Below are positions 5,102-6,765 of a stretch of DNA of 6,765 bases, piece after piece (the stretch's first letter is position 1; every line of letters starts with the position of its first letter). Position numbers and translations under genes: made by a program. The stretch is from an uncultured Eubacterium sp. (GTDB lineage Bacteria; Bacillota; Clostridia; Lachnospirales; Lachnospiraceae): NCBI GenBank assembly GCA_946611445.1, contig CAMODP010000099.1, positions 1 to 6,765 of the forward strand, given 5' to 3'. The notes below the pieces were generated by a model. It was not told where the DNA came from and did not search any database. It saw nothing but the letters and a program-made list of their open reading frames with translations.

Positions 5102-6421
5102 CTACTTTTCCTCCGGCGAGGCAGTAGTCTCCGCCACCGCCTTCTCTTTCAGATGCACACTGATCTGCGCCGATTCCTCGAGTTCAACGCCGCTGGGCAG
5201 CGTGATCGTCACCGGCAGGGTCTGATCGCCCGCGCCCATACCTTCTACATCGATGGAGGCCCGGATGTCAGAATCCTTCAGCTTTTCCAGTACACCCTTG
5301 ACGCCGTGCACGCGGATCGTGAGTTCTGTCTGTTCATACGAGACAGTCAGGTTCTCCGCCAGGTTTTTCACTTCGATCTCATCCACGTCAACGGTTTTTT
5401 CCATCGTGGCATCAGACAGAACTGTCAGATAGACTGTCGCATCTTCTGCCGTGTTCTTCGCCAGACGCATGTTGTCGGGCATGATATCCGGCAGATGGAC
5501 CTCCACGGCGATATCTGCACTCACACCGGAGACATCCACCATATCACCGGGGATGGTCAGCGTATTGCCGTTATCCTTCAGAATCTTCAGAGCATCGCTG
5601 CTGCCCGCCACCGTGACCGTCTCCGGCGTTGTCGTGATATTGGTCACCTTGTAGCCTTCAGCCGGCTCTCCGCTGTACTCCACCTGCAGCGTTACATCAC
5701 TCTGCTTCCGCCAGAGTTCAACCGCAACGCGGATGCCGGTATCCCCGGTATTCATCGTCAGGTCGTCTTCTATTGTCTCGGACGACATGGCCTCCTGGTT
5801 CTTGTTCATCAGCACAATAGAGGCCTGCTTTGTGCTGCTCTGGGTCATTCCGGTCACATCTATGTGCGCGATCACGCTGTCAATGTTGTTGACGATGGAT
5901 TCCGGCCCGTTTATCACAATCTGCTCCGGATCCGGCGTCGTCCTTCCGACCTCATAATTCTGTCCCGGTATGGAATCGCCTGTGTCCACGGTCACCGGGA
6001 ATTCCTTGCTGGCAATATTCTCGATGGAGATCGGGATGGCCGTCCGGGAAAGCGTGATATTGGACGGCAGCACATTCCGGCAGGAGGCTGTCAGCGGCAC
6101 CATGACCGGATCTCTCTCCAGATCGACGATCTGCGTCAGGTCAGCGGTCACGGAAATGTCATCTGACCGGATGTTCCGCAGCGTTGAGCGGTTTGCCCGC
6201 AGGTAAACCATGACCGTCTTATACGAATCATCTATGTGAAATATCTGTTTGCCGTTCGTAATATAAGATTCGTTCTCCGTGGCAACCCTCACCTGATAGG
6301 AAGATGTTTCCAGCGGATCGTTGATTTCCACGACCATATACCAGATCACAACAGCGATCAGAACGGACAGCAGCTTTAATCCGATATTCTGACGGAGAAT
6401 TTCAAGAAATCGCTTTGGCAC
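5102..6421 (-). CDS. cdaR: YbbR-domain protein, CdaA regulator CdaR
   Basis: Membrane-anchored regulator of the diadenylate cyclase CdaA, known in Bacillus as YbbR or CdaR. The 439 residues start with a short basic segment (MPKRFLEILRQN), then one membrane helix (about 14-33, rich in L, V, I with a W), then a large extracytoplasmic part that divides into four YbbR-type beta-rich units at about 40-133, 139-235, 241-335 and 341-425. The recurring pattern is PVTV...GYxV......PxxVxVxG, clearest at 141-172 and 257-273. The tail (426-439) is short and charged. The start is GTG at 6419-6421, with AGGAGG (6429-6434) 7 nt upstream, inside the last codons of cdaA. The 20-nt overlap implies translational coupling with cdaA. 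Confidence 0.93.
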   Translation of the reverse strand: MPKRFLEILRQNIGLKLLSVLIAVVIWYMVVEINDPLETSSYQVRVATENESYITNGKQIFHIDDSYKTVMVYLRANRSTLRNIRSDDISVTADLTQIVDLERDPVMVPLTASCRNVLPSNITLSRTAIPISIENIASKEFPVTVDTGDSIPGQNYEVGRTTPDPEQIVINGPESIVNNIDSVIAHIDVTGMTQSSTKQASIVLMNKNQEAMSSETIEDDLTMNTGDTGIRVAVELWRKQSDVTLQVEYSGEPAEGYKVTNITTTPETVTVAGSSDALKILKDNGNTLTIPGDMVDVSGVSADIAVEVHLPDIMPDNMRLAKNTAEDATVYLTVLSDATMEKTVDVDEIEVKNLAENLTVSYEQTELTIRVHGVKGVLEKLKDSDIRASIDVEGMGAGDQTLPVTITLPSGVELEESAQISVHLKEKAVAETTASPEEK

Positions 6422-6765
6422 GACGTCCCCTCCTTCTCTTCAGGATATTGGCCCGCTCGTCATAGTATTTCTGCGCTTCCTGCAGCGCCTGCCGCAGTTC
6501 GCTGACGGAAATGCCCGGATGGAGCTTGCCGTCACGCGCAAAAGACACGTCCCCCGTCTCCTCCGAGACAATGATGACAAGCGCGTCGCTGACTTCGCTG
6601 ATGCCGACGCCGGCGCGGTGCCTGGTGCCGAACCGTTTGCTCAGCTCCATATTGTCCGACAGCGGCAGATAGCAGGTTGCCGCTGCGATGCGGTCGTGCC
6701 GTATGATAACGGCTCCGTCATGCAGCGGAGTATTGTGTTCGAATATGTTAATCAGAAGCTGGCTG
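6402..6765 (-). CDS. cdaA: Diadenylate cyclase CdaA, 5' end cut by window edge
   Basis: Membrane-bound enzyme that condenses two ATP to cyclic di-AMP, a second messenger controlling potassium and osmolyte balance and cell-wall homeostasis. Only the last 120 residues are visible, enough to identify the DAC (DisA_N) domain: the DGA motif is in PLHDGAVII (fragment residues 16-18) and the RHR motif in GTRHRAGVGISE (48-50). Both are needed for nucleotide binding and catalysis, so the enzyme looks active. The N-terminal membrane helices of this family and the first part of the DAC domain are outside the window. The frame reads open to the edge, so the true start lies beyond 6765. The C-terminus is very basic (KRRRGRRAKAIS) and overlaps the ybbR start by 20 nt. 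Confidence 0.96.
   Translation of the reverse strand, partial: SQLLINIFEHNTPLHDGAVIIRHDRIAAATCYLPLSDNMELSKRFGTRHRAGVGISEVSDALVIIVSEETGDVSFARDGKLHPGISVSELRQALQEAQKYYDERANILKRRRGRRAKAIS

Noticed and set aside
5153..6166. Long plus-strand open frame opposite ybbR, rich in His, Arg and Ile
   Set aside because: There is no recognisable domain, and it is fully antisense to a coherent four-unit YbbR protein with start signal and translational overlap.

Overview
This window reads as an ordinary chromosomal segment of a GC-moderate Firmicute, most likely a clostridial or Lachnospiraceae-type bacterium. The evidence is Gram-positive gene content (cdaA with ybbR, an HPr with a regulatory Ser46), strong AGGAGG-type ribosome binding sites, TTG and GTG starts, and a membrane-anchored HtrA. 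I infer the lineage from gene content only. All seven genes are on the minus strand, so transcription runs from position 6765 towards position 1.

Layout in transcription order. (1) The 3' part of cdaA (c-di-AMP synthase) overlaps ybbR/cdaR, its membrane regulator, and a small HPr-family phosphocarrier follows closely. This cassette ends at a long intrinsic terminator (about 4672-4724). (2) Next is a gene-free stretch (4461-4822) with an imperfect 144-bp inverted-repeat element (4524-4667). It can fold into a long stem carrying two internal hairpins, and it is the most unexplained item here. (3) An HtrA/DegP-like membrane serine protease and a ClpX-type AAA+ unfoldase follow, separated by 48 bp that contain a 16-bp perfect palindrome. 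(4) A near-consensus promoter whose -35 box overlaps the clpX stop codon starts the rplM-rpsI (L13-S9) ribosomal protein operon. A leader of about 310 nt precedes it, with several hairpins and a terminator-like structure just before the rplM ribosome binding site. rpsI is cut by the left edge of the window.

Functionally the window joins three modules: c-di-AMP signalling with an HPr in the position often held by glmM; protein quality control outside and inside the membrane (HtrA, ClpX-like); and a ribosomal protein operon that looks controlled through its leader. The ClpX-like protein keeps the ATPase motifs and a ClpP-docking-like MGF loop but lacks the RKH pore loop of standard ClpX, so its substrate choice may differ. 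No CRISPR array, phage gene, transposase gene, tRNA or rRNA was seen.
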